From Microbacterium sp. SLBN-146 (GTDB lineage Bacteria; Actinomycetota; Actinomycetes; Actinomycetales; Microbacteriaceae), in contig NZ_VFMR01000001.1 of NCBI RefSeq assembly GCF_006715145.1, positions 3,410,001-3,474,000 of the forward strand: DNA of 64,000 nucleotides, read 5' to 3'. Positions 41,190 to 49,332 of this stretch are shown here, piece by piece (the first letter of the stretch is position 1; each line of letters begins with the position of its first letter). The notes under the pieces were generated by a model. That model saw nothing but the letters and a program-made list of their open reading frames with translations, did no database searches and was not told where the DNA came from. Both the position numbers and the translations under genes were made by a program.

Positions 41190-42088
41190 CCGTCGCGCTG
41201 CTGGTCAATCCGGCCGCACGCGCCGGGGCGCACACGGGAGCCGCGCCGCGGGCGGCCGAGTTGCTGCGAGATCACGGGATCCAGACGACGATCGTCAGCG
41301 GCGGAAGCGCGGCGGAATCGAGCCACCTCCTCCGGACGGCGATCGAGCTCGGCGCGGAAGCCGTCGTCGTCGCGGGCGGCGACGGAACGGTCGCTCTCGC
41401 CATCCAGGAGGTCGCGAGAACCGGCATCCCCCTCGGTATCATCCCGACCGGTACGGGCAACGACTTCGCCGCGATGCTGGGACTCGCCGAGCTCGATGTC
41501 GCGGCAGCGGCGGACGCCATCATCGGCGGACGCACGCGGGATGTCGACCTCGCGCGGGTGACGCGCGACGACGGCACGACGGCGTACTTCGGTTCCGTCC
41601 TCGCGAGCGGCTTCGATTCCCGCGTGAACGACCGCGCCAACGCCATGCGCTGGCCGCGCGGCGGCTCTCGGTACAACATCGCGATCCTGATCGAGTTCGC
41701 GAGGCTCGCGGGCCTCCCCTACGAGGTCGACCTCGAACTCGCCGACGGCACGTCGCAGCGCATCGTGGGTGACCTCGTCATGGCGACGGTCGCGAACGGT
41801 CGCACGTATGGCGGCGGCATCCCCATCGCCCCCGACGCCGATCCGACCGACGGACTCCTCGACGTCGTCCTCGTCCGCCCCGCGGGAAGGATGCGCCTGC
41901 TCCGACTGCTCCCCCGTGTCTACCGTGGCACCCACACGAACGTCGCCGAAGTATCGGTCTCCCGCGTCCGCGCGGTGCGGCTGGCCGCGCCCGGGGTGAC
42001 GGCGTACGCCGACGGGGATCCCATCGGCGCCCTTCCCCTCACGATCGATGTCGCCCCCGGAGCCGTCCGCGTCTTCCTCCCGCGCTGA
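41186..42088 (+). CDS. Diacylglycerol/lipid kinase family protein
   Basis: A 300-residue lipid kinase of the DagK/LCB5 family. The nucleotide loop VVVAGGDGTVALAIQEV (about 65-81, GGDGT) and IIPTGTGNDFAAMLGL (about 88-103) are typical. The C-terminal beta-sandwich includes ANGRTYGGGIPIAPDADPTDGLLDVVLV. It phosphorylates diacylglycerol or a related lipid. Its ATGA overlap with the flavoprotein gene indicates coupled translation. The M. tuberculosis homologue Rv2252 sits beside a similar flavoprotein, as I recall, and has been connected with phosphatidylinositol mannoside synthesis. Confidence 0.9.
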   Translation: MTVALLVNPAARAGAHTGAAPRAAELLRDHGIQTTIVSGGSAAESSHLLRTAIELGAEAVVVAGGDGTVALAIQEVARTGIPLGIIPTGTGNDFAAMLGLAELDVAAAADAIIGGRTRDVDLARVTRDDGTTAYFGSVLASGFDSRVNDRANAMRWPRGGSRYNIAILIEFARLAGLPYEVDLELADGTSQRIVGDLVMATVANGRTYGGGIPIAPDADPTDGLLDVVLVRPAGRMRLLRLLPRVYRGTHTNVAEVSVSRVRAVRLAAPGVTAYADGDPIGALPLTIDVAPGAVRVFLPR

Positions 42089-42107
42089 CGACGGACCCTT
42101 CGCCGGA

Positions 42108-42770
42108 TCACTCGAGGCGCACGAGCCCCGCTCGAACGGCGCGGATCAGCACCTGCACGCGGTCACGGACGCCCCACTTGGCCATGACACTGCTCAGGTG
42201 GGACTTCACCGTCGCCTCCGACACGCCTGTGCGCTGTGCGATCTCGGCGTTGGACAACCCCTCGGCGACGAGTTCGACCATCTCGGCCTCACGAGGCGTC
42301 AACTGCTCTCCCTCGGCCAGCGGTGCAGACGGTTCCGGTGATGAGGATGACGCGACCGACGAGACCAGCAAGGACGTGACGGCGGGCGAGAGCACCCGGA
42401 GCCCCCGATGCGCCTCGCGAACAGCGGCCACGATGTCGGCGGGATCGGAGTCCTTGAGGAGATAGCCGGCCGCACCCGCGAGCAGCATGGGAAGAATCGT
42501 GTGGATCGATCCGAACGTCGTGACCGCGAGCACGCGGGTCTCCGGAGACTCCTTGCTCAGCCGCGCCGTCGCCGCCACCCCGTCGAGGTTCGGCATCTGG
42601 ATGTCCATCAGGACGACGTCCGGGCGGTGAAGACGCACCTTCTCGATGGCATCCGCCCCATCGACGGCCGTCCCGACGACCTGAATGTCCTCCGCCTCCT
42701 CGAGAAAGAGGGTCAGCGCGCGACGGAGGAGATACTCGTCATCGACGACGAGGACGAGTATCGGGTTCAC
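42108..42770 (-). CDS. Response regulator, NarL/LuxR type
   Basis: A 220-residue response regulator. The receiver (1-120) has the acidic pocket VVDDE and the phosphoacceptor D56 in VVLMDIQMP, with K near 105. The LuxR HTH (about 152-215) reads LTPREAEMVELVAEGLSNAEIAQR, split before TGVSEATVKSHL. The GTG start at 42770 lies six bases after TAGGAT. The partner histidine kinase gene is divergent, 280 bases away; that gap contains a short peptide gene. The targets are unknown. Confidence 0.9.
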   Translation of the reverse strand: MNPILVLVVDDEYLLRRALTLFLEEAEDIQVVGTAVDGADAIEKVRLHRPDVVLMDIQMPNLDGVAATARLSKESPETRVLAVTTFGSIHTILPMLLAGAAGYLLKDSDPADIVAAVREAHRGLRVLSPAVTSLLVSSVASSSSPEPSAPLAEGEQLTPREAEMVELVAEGLSNAEIAQRTGVSEATVKSHLSSVMAKWGVRDRVQVLIRAVRAGLVRLE

Positions 42771-42776
42771 GAACCA

Positions 42777-42782
42777 ATCCTA
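42777..42782 (-). promoter_or_regulatory. -10 box (TAGGAT) of the response-regulator gene
   Basis: TAGGAT on the minus strand, six bases before GTG 42770. Confidence 0.55.
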
Positions 42783-42931
42783 AGAGTGGGACAACGTCGC
42801 GCAACGATCTGCGGCCACGTCCCCCAACGAAAGGCGGAGACATCACCGCCGTTGGGGCGATGCGCCGAAGGCCCGTCGCCTGGAAGGATCATCCTGTCGG
42901 TAGTCGCCCGCACCCGGAGAGGAGGACAGCC

Positions 42932-42988
42932 ATGTTCGCTTCTTCGATCTGGACCGCGCTCTGCAAGCTGCTGCGCGCCTGCAGCTGA
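42932..42988 (+). CDS. 18-residue peptide gene between the two-component genes
   Basis: A very short reading frame, MFASSIWTALCKLLRACS, preceded by one of the strongest ribosome sites in the window (GGAGAGGAGG, five to fourteen bases before ATG). The peptide is amphipathic, has a net positive charge and has two Cys (11 and 17). It sits between a divergent LuxR-type response regulator and its sensor kinase, 60 bases before the kinase start, and is followed by two hairpins. It could be a signal or membrane-active peptide, or a leader peptide whose translation controls the kinase gene. I do not recognise a family, and chance remains possible. Confidence 0.5.
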   Translation: MFASSIWTALCKLLRACS

Positions 42989-42990
42989 TC

Positions 42991-43039
42991 CCGAGACACG
43001 TCTCTCGGCTTCCCGCCCCGTCCTGGTCCGACGGGCGGG
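42991..43039 (+). promoter_or_regulatory. Two hairpins between peptide gene and kinase gene
   Basis: CCGAGA/TCTCGG (42991-42996 with 43003-43008) closes a six-base loop three bases after the peptide stop. CCCGCCC/GGGCGGG (43012-43018 with 43033-43039) closes a 14-base loop and ends at the kinase -10 box GATAAT (43039-43044). They may terminate the peptide transcript or serve as an attenuator. Confidence 0.45.
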
Positions 43040-43044
43040 ATAAT
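43039..43044 (+). promoter_or_regulatory. -10 box (GATAAT) of the sensor-kinase gene
   Basis: GATAAT, six bases, ATG 43051: a leaderless promoter, so the kinase can be transcribed separately from the peptide gene. Confidence 0.6.
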
Positions 43045-43050
43045 GAAGCG

Positions 43051-44235
43051 ATGATGCGCCGCTCCTTCGCGCGACTGCGCGCCCTCCGCCCGTTCTGGGC
43101 GGCCCAGCGGCCGACGCGCGTAGAGCGTTGGGCGCTCATCGTCGTCGTCGCGGTGGCGGTCGCGGCATCCGTCTCCCTCGGCTTCGTGGAGGGATTCGAC
43201 GACCCCCGCGAGTTCACCCTCGAGATGCTCCTCACGCTGGCGTTCGTCCTGACGCTGTGGAACGCGTCACTCACGGCGCTCGCGCTGCTCGTCCTGATGG
43301 GACTCTCGCCGCTCCTGCACGCGCAGCAGGTCGCACTGCTCGCTCTCGCCGTCGGATGCCTCGTGGTCGTGCGGTACTCCTCGGCATGGGCCCAGGCGGC
43401 CTATCTCGGCATCTTCCTCGCGGTCGCGGCAGCCGTGCACGGTCTCGACCCCGCGACGGGCTCCGTCGCGACGCTCAGCGCGGTCCTGCTCGTCGCCGCG
43501 GCGGCGAGCGCGACCGGAGTCGTGCTGCGGGCGCTCGTGATGAGGGCGACCCGCACGCGAGAAGAGCTCCTCGATGCCCGCAGGATCAACGCCGACCTCG
43601 TACAGGAGGAGCGCCAGCGGATCGCCGACGACCTGCACGACGTCGTCGCCCACGACCTCACGGTCATCGCGATGCACGCGCGCCTCCTCGAGCGCACCGA
43701 CGACCCCGTCGAGCGTGAACGATCCGAGCAGGCGATCCTCGCCTCGGCACGCCAAGCGCTGGTGGACCTCCGGCGGGTCGTGAGCTTGGCATCCGACGAC
43801 GTCGCAGATGGGCCTTCGACGCTTTCGGGAGGACTCGCCGTCGTGGTCGAGGACTTTCGGGCCGGACTGGAACGAGCGGGGTACGACGTCACGGTCGACC
43901 TGGATCAGCCCGCGACGGAAGAGCTCGACCGCCTCACGGTCAGCGCGATCGAGAGGACGATCCGCGAAGCGGGGACGAATATTCTCAAGCACGCCCCTTC
44001 GCCGGAGCGGGTGTCGCTGAGTCTGCAGTCCATCGACGGCGCGGTGCGGCTGCGGATCTGGAACTCCCTGAGCAGACGCGCGAAGACGTCGCTCGTGCCG
44101 AGCGGCGGTTACGGGACCGCCCGGATGAGAGAGCGGATGGGTCTTCTCGGAGGCGGATGCTCGGTCGGACCACGCGACGACGGATGGCTGCTGGACGCAT
44201 CCGTACCCGTGCGCGATGTGCCGACTCCGGCGTGA
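43051..44235 (+). CDS. Sensor histidine kinase (HisKA_3 type)
   Basis: A 394-residue membrane kinase. About five hydrophobic segments lie in residues 25-165, with little outside domain, so the signal may be sensed within the membrane. The phosphorylated His is H196 in RIADDLHDVVAHDLTVIAMH. The ATPase part has the N-box EAGTNILKHA and the glycine-rich GGYGTARMRERMGLLGG. It pairs with the divergent LuxR-type regulator at 42108-42770. The arrangement resembles bacterial systems that sense cell-envelope stress or peptides; which applies here is not shown. Confidence 0.9.
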   Translation: MMRRSFARLRALRPFWAAQRPTRVERWALIVVVAVAVAASVSLGFVEGFDDPREFTLEMLLTLAFVLTLWNASLTALALLVLMGLSPLLHAQQVALLALAVGCLVVVRYSSAWAQAAYLGIFLAVAAAVHGLDPATGSVATLSAVLLVAAAASATGVVLRALVMRATRTREELLDARRINADLVQEERQRIADDLHDVVAHDLTVIAMHARLLERTDDPVERERSEQAILASARQALVDLRRVVSLASDDVADGPSTLSGGLAVVVEDFRAGLERAGYDVTVDLDQPATEELDRLTVSAIERTIREAGTNILKHAPSPERVSLSLQSIDGAVRLRIWNSLSRRAKTSLVPSGGYGTARMRERMGLLGGGCSVGPRDDGWLLDASVPVRDVPTPA

Positions 44236-44327
44236 GACCCCCTACTTTCGGCGGACGAGGTCGTCCCTTCGTCGACTAGCTGGGGATGCGGCCGGATCCT
44301 TAACCTCGAAGGTGGGGAAGGAGGAGT

Positions 44328-44981
44328 ATGACCCGATCTGTCGCGGAAGAACTCCTCGTCCTGACCGCAGACGAGCGCGGACGGCTGCAGCGCACCGAGG
44401 TCACCGAGGCGCTGGTAGGCGGAGCTGTGCTCGCCGAGCTCATCGTCACGGGCGTCGTGTCGATCGAACCCACCGGGCCGGACGCGAGCGTCGTTCGGGC
44501 GACGTCGGCGTCGGATGCCGCGCGGCTCGGCACGGCCGTGGATGCCCTGTCGGGGAGCGCGGTGCTGACACCCGAGCTCGTCGAGATCGTCGGCTGGGCC
44601 GCGTACGACGTCGAGGTGGAGCGTCTCCTGGCGTCGGGAATGCTCGTGCACGAGCCGACGCGGTTCCTCGGCCTGGTCCCCCGCGTCTACCTTCGACTCG
44701 TCCAGGTCTCCGCAGCGGAGGACGCGTGGGCGGATCTCCGCCGCGCGATGGGCGATCCGGACGGAATCGACCGCCGAATCGCGACGATGATCGCGCTGCT
44801 GGACGGCGTCGGCGCCCTCGACGACATGATCGGAACCCGGGCTTCCGCCATCCGACCGCGGTCCTGCGGGACGCCCGCCTCCGAGAAGGTCGCGGGGCTC
44901 CTGCGCGAAATCTCCAGCGTCGCAGGAGCCGCGAGCGCGGCTGCCACGGCCGCCGCGGCCGCCACGCCGTCGCTACGCTGA
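44328..44981 (+). CDS. GPP34 family phosphoprotein
   Basis: A 217-residue alpha-helical protein of the GPP34 (Golgi phosphoprotein 3) family. The starting pattern AEELLVLTADERGRLQRTEVTEALVGGAVLAELIV is typical of bacterial members. The eukaryotic proteins bind phosphatidylinositol-4-phosphate; the bacterial role is unknown. The C-terminus is a low-complexity Ala/Thr run. ATG 44328 is preceded by GGGAAGGAGGAG. It converges on the rsrA/sigR operon across a strong two-way terminator. Confidence 0.85.
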   Translation: MTRSVAEELLVLTADERGRLQRTEVTEALVGGAVLAELIVTGVVSIEPTGPDASVVRATSASDAARLGTAVDALSGSAVLTPELVEIVGWAAYDVEVERLLASGMLVHEPTRFLGLVPRVYLRLVQVSAAEDAWADLRRAMGDPDGIDRRIATMIALLDGVGALDDMIGTRASAIRPRSCGTPASEKVAGLLREISSVAGAASAAATAAAAATPSLR

Positions 44982-45026
44982 TCTCCCGAGCGGGAGGCTC
45001 AGTGCTCTCCCGATCGGGAAGATCAG
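44979..45026. terminator. Bidirectional terminator between GPP34 and anti-sigma genes
   Basis: The outer arms CTGATCT (44979-44985) and AGATCAG (45020-45026) enclose two near-palindromes, TCCCGAGCGGGA (44984-44995) and TCCCGATCGGGA (45008-45019). The structure overlaps the stop codons of both convergent genes. Confidence 0.7.
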
Positions 45027-45265
45027 TGCGTCGCTTGGACGGCGCGGAGCCGGGCGAGGACCTGGTCGCGCAGTTCCTCCGGAGCGGTCTCCTTGCAGGC
45101 GCGCGCGACCACGTCGGTCAGCGTCTGCGCGACGAGCGCCTCGTCTCGGCATCCGGGACAGTTGTCCAGGTGCTCCTTGATATCGGAGTGCTCCGTCTTG
45201 CACACCTCGTTGCGCAAGTACTCCTCGAGGTCGCGCCTGGCCTTCTCGCAGCCGCAGTCCGTCAT
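45023..45265 (-). CDS. Mycothiol-system (RsrA/RshA-type) zinc anti-sigma factor
   Basis: An 80-residue zinc-binding anti-sigma factor. The zinc motif is HLDNCPGC (H32, C36, C39, HxxxCxxC), with further Cys at 4, 6 and 22; oxidation of the zinc thiols releases the sigma factor. Its start overlaps the stop of the sigma gene by four bases, the standard arrangement that keeps the two in balance. The small size and sequence ([28 protein letters not shown], spread over residues 6-33) fit RsrA of Streptomyces and RshA of mycobacteria. Confidence 0.9.
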   Translation of the reverse strand: MTDCGCEKARRDLEEYLRNEVCKTEHSDIKEHLDNCPGCRDEALVAQTLTDVVARACKETAPEELRDQVLARLRAVQATH

Positions 45266-45864
45266 TTCTTGCTCCTCGTGGCGGGCGCGGTCTCGATGCC
45301 GCGCTCCTTCGCGTAATCGGCCAGCAGCTCACGAAGCATTCGCCTGCCACGGTGCAGACGGCTCATGACGGTGCCGATGGGGGTCTTCATGATGTCGGCG
45401 ATCTCCTGGTAGGCGAAGCCCTCGACGTCGGCGAGGTACACCGCCAGCCGGAAATCCTCGGGGATCGACTGCAGCGCGTCCTTCACGACGGACGCCGGCA
45501 TGTGGTCGATCGCCTCCGCTTCGGCAGAACGCGTGCTCGACGCCGTCGTGGACTCGGCGCCGCCGAGCTGCCAGTCCTCGAGTTCGTCGATCGTGCCCTG
45601 ATAGGGCTCGCGCTGCTTCTTGCGGTAGGTGTTGATGTACGTGTTCGTCAGGATGCGGTAGAGCCACGCCTTGAGATTCGTGCCCTGCGTGAAGGTGCGC
45701 CACGACGCGAACGCCTTGACGAACGTCTCCTGAACGAGATCTGCAGCATCCGCGGGGTTGCGGGTCATGCGCATCGCCGCGGCGTACAACTGGTCCATGA
45801 AGGGCAGCGCCTGCTCTTCGAACTGCGTGCGGGGGTCTTGCGCGACATCTGGCTGCTCGCTCAT
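45262..45864 (-). CDS. ECF RNA polymerase sigma factor, SigR/SigH group
   Basis: A 200-residue ECF sigma factor of the thiol-oxidative stress group. Region 2 reads [37 protein letters not shown] (about 22-58) and region 4 [31 protein letters not shown] (about 150-180), both close to SigR/SigH. TAGACT lies eight bases before ATG 45864. The frame is open upstream to ATG 45960, which could give a 232-residue long form like the SigR' of Streptomyces. It is co-transcribed with its anti-sigma factor. Confidence 0.92.
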   Translation of the reverse strand: MSEQPDVAQDPRTQFEEQALPFMDQLYAAAMRMTRNPADAADLVQETFVKAFASWRTFTQGTNLKAWLYRILTNTYINTYRKKQREPYQGTIDELEDWQLGGAESTTASSTRSAEAEAIDHMPASVVKDALQSIPEDFRLAVYLADVEGFAYQEIADIMKTPIGTVMSRLHRGRRMLRELLADYAKERGIETAPATRSKK

Positions 45865-46020
45865 CACCCGCAAGTCTACGGCGGGCTCCCGCCACGCCTG
45901 TTCGAGGCTGTGCAACGACGCCTCGTCGGTCGCACGTTCGAGAATCGCGGTCACGTGCACTCCCGTCTGATCGGATGTCCTCCGCGGCGGTGTCGACGCG
46001 GTTCAGTAGGGTAGAACCCG

Positions 46021-47382
46021 ATGACCGCCGACGCGTATTCCCCGTCCTCCACGACCCGCGACCGCAGCCCTTGGGCGGCGCCCGTCGCGGAGTCGCCGGT
46101 GCGCGCGACCGTGACGGTGCCCGCATCGAAGTCGCTCACCAATCGCGAGCTGATCCTGGCCGCTCTCGCGGACGGCTCGAGCCGCCTCTTGAATCCCCTG
46201 CATTCCGACGACTCGCGGCGAATGATCGAGGCACTGCGAACCCTCGGCGTGGGCGTCGAAGCCGTCGAAGGCAGCGGCCCGTTCGGCGACGATCTCGTCG
46301 TCACCCCCGCCTGGCCCCTCACCGGCGGAACGACGGTCGACTGCGGGCAGGCGGGAACGGTCATGCGCTTCGTCGCGCCTCTGGGCGGCTTCGCGAAGGG
46401 CGATGTCGCACTGACCGCGCATGAGAGCGCGCTGCACCGGCCCATGGGCGCCATGATCACGGCCCTCCGCGACGTCGGCGTCGACATCGACGACGGCGGC
46501 ACGTGGTCGCTTCCCTTCTCGGTGCGCGGTCACGGACACGTACGCGGTGGCGAGATCACGATCGACGCGAGCGCCTCCAGCCAGTTCGTGTCGGGTCTGC
46601 TGCTCTCCGCGCCGAGATTCGACGTCGGACTCCACCTCGTCCACACCGGCGCACGCCTGCCGAGCATGCCGCACATCGACATGACGATCGAGTCGCTGGC
46701 GCACCGCGGTGTGCACGTCGAGTCCCCCGCCGTCGGCGAGTGGGTCGTCCCCGCCGGGCCGATCCGCGGCAAAGACGTGGCGATCGAGCCAGACCTCTCC
46801 AACGCCGCGCCGTTCCTGGCCGCCGCGATGATCACGGGAGGCTCCGTGTCCGTCACGGGCTGGCCCGCACATTCGACCCAGCCCGGCCACCTGCTCACCG
46901 ACATCCTCGCGGTGTTCGGCGCACGCACGTCGCGTCGCGGCGGCGTCCTGACCGTCACGTCGGGCGGCAGCATCCACGGGGTCGACATCGACCTGTCGGC
47001 GGCCGGCGAGCTCGCGCCCACCATCTTCGCCCTCGCGGCGTTCGCCGAAGCGCCCACGACCCTCCACGGAATCGGGCACATCCGCGGTCACGAAACCGAT
47101 CGCATCGCCGCGCTCGTCGGCAACCTGCGTGCGATCGGTGGCGACGCCGAAGAGCTTCCCGACGGCATCCGCATCGTTCCGCGGCCGCTTCACGGCGGCG
47201 AGTGGAAGGCGCATCACGACCACCGCCTCGCGACGACGGGCGCCCTCATCGGCCTGGCCGTTCCGGGTATCGAGATCGACGACATCGGCACGACCGCCAA
47301 GACGATGCCCGAGTTCCCCCGCATCTGGCACGGGATGCTCACGGATTCGGCTTCCGATCCCGAGGCGCAGCGGGCATCGTGA
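46021..47382 (+). CDS. aroA: 3-phosphoshikimate 1-carboxyvinyltransferase (EPSP synthase)
   Basis: A 453-residue shikimate-pathway enzyme transferring the enolpyruvyl group of PEP to shikimate-3-phosphate. The conserved KSLTNRELILAALADG (about 38-53), DCGQAGTVMRFVAPL (about 104-118) and IRGHETDRIAALVGNLRAIG near 350 are present, as is the catalytic Asp/Glu region EPDLSNAAPFLAAAM. TAGGGT lies eight bases before ATG 46021. Its stop overlaps the GTG of rsgA. It is divergent from the sigma-factor gene. Confidence 0.95.
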   Translation: MTADAYSPSSTTRDRSPWAAPVAESPVRATVTVPASKSLTNRELILAALADGSSRLLNPLHSDDSRRMIEALRTLGVGVEAVEGSGPFGDDLVVTPAWPLTGGTTVDCGQAGTVMRFVAPLGGFAKGDVALTAHESALHRPMGAMITALRDVGVDIDDGGTWSLPFSVRGHGHVRGGEITIDASASSQFVSGLLLSAPRFDVGLHLVHTGARLPSMPHIDMTIESLAHRGVHVESPAVGEWVVPAGPIRGKDVAIEPDLSNAAPFLAAAMITGGSVSVTGWPAHSTQPGHLLTDILAVFGARTSRRGGVLTVTSGGSIHGVDIDLSAAGELAPTIFALAAFAEAPTTLHGIGHIRGHETDRIAALVGNLRAIGGDAEELPDGIRIVPRPLHGGEWKAHHDHRLATTGALIGLAVPGIEIDDIGTTAKTMPEFPRIWHGMLTDSASDPEAQRAS

Positions 47383-48425
47383 GCTGGCTCGAGCCGGACG
47401 ACGAGGACGACGAACCGGAGTTCGACGAGCAGGACGTGCGCGTCCGCCCGAATCCCAAATCCAACCGGCCGCGGACGAAGCGGCGACCGACGCACAGCGA
47501 TGCGCGAATGGCGCGGGTCCTCGGTGTCGACCGCGGCAGGTACACGGTTCTCGTCGACGAGGACGGCCCTGACGAGCACACCGTCCTGTCCACGCGCGCC
47601 CGGGAGCTGCGGAAGACATCGATCGTCACCGGTGATCGCGCGCGCGTCGTGGGTGACGTGTCCGGTGACGATGGGACACTCGCGCGCATCGTCGGCATCG
47701 AAGAGCGCACGTCCCTTCTCCGCCGAAGCGCCGACGACACCGACCAGGTCGAACGGATCGTCGTGGCCAACGCCGACCAGATGCTCGTCGTCGTCGCTGC
47801 CGCCGACCCCGAGCCTCGTGCTCGGCTCGTCGACCGCTACCTCGTCGCGGCGCTGGATGCCGGCATCCGTCCGATGCTCGTCGTGACCAAGACCGACCTG
47901 GCCGACCCCGCGCCGTTCCTCACGCACTTCGACGGTCTCGATCTGGAGGTCTTCACGAGCGCGCAGGAGGAGATGCCGCTCGAACGCGTCGGGGCAGCGC
48001 TCGTCGGCCACTCGACGGTGTTCGTGGGCCATTCCGGCGTCGGGAAGTCGACGCTCGTGAACGCGCTCGTTCCCGACGCGAAGCGCGCGACAGGCCACGT
48101 CAACGTCGTGACGGGTCGAGGACGCCACACGTCGAGCTCGACCGTGTCCTTGCGCTACCGCGGGCCGGACGGCTCAGGGTGGGTCATCGACACACCGGGA
48201 GTTCGCTCTTTCGGACTCGGCCATGTCGATCCGGCGAACATCCTGAAAGCCTTCACCGAGCTCGCACTCGTGGCGGAGGAATGCCCACGTGGATGCACGC
48301 ACCTTCCCGACGCACCGGACTGCGCGATCGTCGAAGCCGTCGAGGAGGGCCGCCTCGGACCGACGGGAGCCGCACGGCTGGACTCGCTGCAGCGCCTTCT
48401 CGAGACGTTCTCCCACCGCCCGTGA
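47379..48425 (+). CDS. rsgA: Ribosome small subunit-dependent GTPase A
   Basis: A 348-residue late 30S-assembly GTPase. It has an acidic N-terminal extension (DDEDDEPEFDEQD), an OB-fold (about 50-120) and a circularly permuted GTPase: the G4 motif TKTD comes before the P-loop GHSGVGKS, followed by DTPGVRSFGL. The zinc finger is the Cys/His set ECPRGCTHLPDAPDCAI near 300. The GTG start at 47379 overlaps the aroA stop (GTGA), so the two are coupled, as in other actinobacteria. Confidence 0.93.
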   Translation: MSWLEPDDEDDEPEFDEQDVRVRPNPKSNRPRTKRRPTHSDARMARVLGVDRGRYTVLVDEDGPDEHTVLSTRARELRKTSIVTGDRARVVGDVSGDDGTLARIVGIEERTSLLRRSADDTDQVERIVVANADQMLVVVAAADPEPRARLVDRYLVAALDAGIRPMLVVTKTDLADPAPFLTHFDGLDLEVFTSAQEEMPLERVGAALVGHSTVFVGHSGVGKSTLVNALVPDAKRATGHVNVVTGRGRHTSSSTVSLRYRGPDGSGWVIDTPGVRSFGLGHVDPANILKAFTELALVAEECPRGCTHLPDAPDCAIVEAVEEGRLGPTGAARLDSLQRLLETFSHRP

Positions 48426-48450
48426 GGTCGTTCTGGCGCGCCTGCTGTCC

Positions 48451-48456
48451 TATCGT
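48451..48456 (+). promoter_or_regulatory. -10 box (TATCGT) of the peroxiredoxin gene
   Basis: TATCGT, six bases, GTG 48463; leaderless arrangement. Confidence 0.6.
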
Positions 48457-48462
48457 TGAGGG

Positions 48463-48933
48463 GTGACCTCCTCGAGACTCGAATCCGGCGCCCCCGCTCC
48501 CCTCTTCACTCTCCTCGACCAGGACGAGAACGAGGTGTCGCTCGAAGCCCTTCGCGGCGGGCCCGTCATCCTCTTCTTCTACCCCGAGGCGATGACTCCG
48601 GGCTGCACGACCGAGGCGTGCGACTTCCGCGACAGCCTCGCACCGCTGCAGGCTGCGGGATACACCGTGCTGGGGATCTCGCGTGATCTACCCGAGAAGC
48701 TCCGGCGGTTCCGCGAGCGGGATGGACTGGACTACCCGCTCCTCAGCGACCCCGACCGCTCCGTGCACGAGCAGTACGGTGCGTGGGGCGAGAAGACGAA
48801 CTACGGAAAGGTCGTCGAGGGCGTCATCCGCTCGACCTTCGTCATCGACGCCGACGGTCGCATCAGCCACTCCTTCTACAACGTCAAGGCCACCGGCCAC
48901 GTCGCCCGCCTGCGCGCGCAGCTCGGGGTCTGA
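48463..48933 (+). CDS. bcp: Thioredoxin-dependent thiol peroxidase (Bcp/PrxQ type)
   Basis: A 156-residue peroxiredoxin reducing hydroperoxides. The active site is YPEAMTPGCTTEACDF with peroxidatic C48 and resolving C53, the Bcp/PrxQ spacing. The GTG start is fixed by a TATCGT box. It lies 37 bases after rsgA but has its own promoter. Its position near the SigR-type sigma factor fits an antioxidant role, although no SigR promoter was identified here. Confidence 0.92.
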   Translation: MTSSRLESGAPAPLFTLLDQDENEVSLEALRGGPVILFFYPEAMTPGCTTEACDFRDSLAPLQAAGYTVLGISRDLPEKLRRFRERDGLDYPLLSDPDRSVHEQYGAWGEKTNYGKVVEGVIRSTFVIDADGRISHSFYNVKATGHVARLRAQLGV

Positions 48934-48939
48934 CGACCG

Positions 48940-49332
48940 TCACTCCGCCGCAGCGGATGCCGCGCGCCCGGCCGCCCTCGCGGCGAAGACGAGCAGCACG
49001 AACGTCACGAGAGCAGGAACGGCGAGCGCGAGCCCGATGAGCGGGTGCGCGTAGGCTCCCGTCGCGGCCCCGAGAGCAACGGCGAGAATCAGGAGTTGGG
49101 TCACGATCCCGCCGGAGCGGCCCCACGATCGGCCGCGCACGATCGCGACCGAGAAGGCGATGACGGCCACCGCGCCGACGAGCGTCAGAACAACGAGGGC
49201 GATCGCACTCGCGATGAAACCGGTGTCACCTGCCGCGATCGCGGCGAGCTGCCAGACGACGATGCCGACGAGGGCGAGCCCTTCGGCCCCGACCAGAACG
49301 CCGGCGATCCGTTCGACGGTCCCTGTGCGCAT
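48940..49332 (-). CDS. Four-TM membrane protein, hypothetical
   Basis: A 130-residue protein with four hydrophobic segments (about 8-33, 40-63, 73-93 and 97-118) joined by short loops; one loop is basic (VRGRSWGRSGG). It resembles small membrane proteins found near redox genes in actinobacteria, but I recognise no defined family. It converges on the peroxiredoxin gene with six bases between the stops, and its upstream region is shared with the long whiB1 leader. Confidence 0.6.
   Translation of the reverse strand: MRTGTVERIAGVLVGAEGLALVGIVVWQLAAIAAGDTGFIASAIALVVLTLVGAVAVIAFSVAIVRGRSWGRSGGIVTQLLILAVALGAATGAYAHPLIGLALAVPALVTFVLLVFAARAAGRAASAAAE

Noticed and set aside
46503..47378. Extended N-terminus for rsgA
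   Set aside because: The frame is open but overlaps aroA in another phase and encodes an Arg/His-rich non-protein sequence. GTG 47379 with the GTGA overlap is the natural start.
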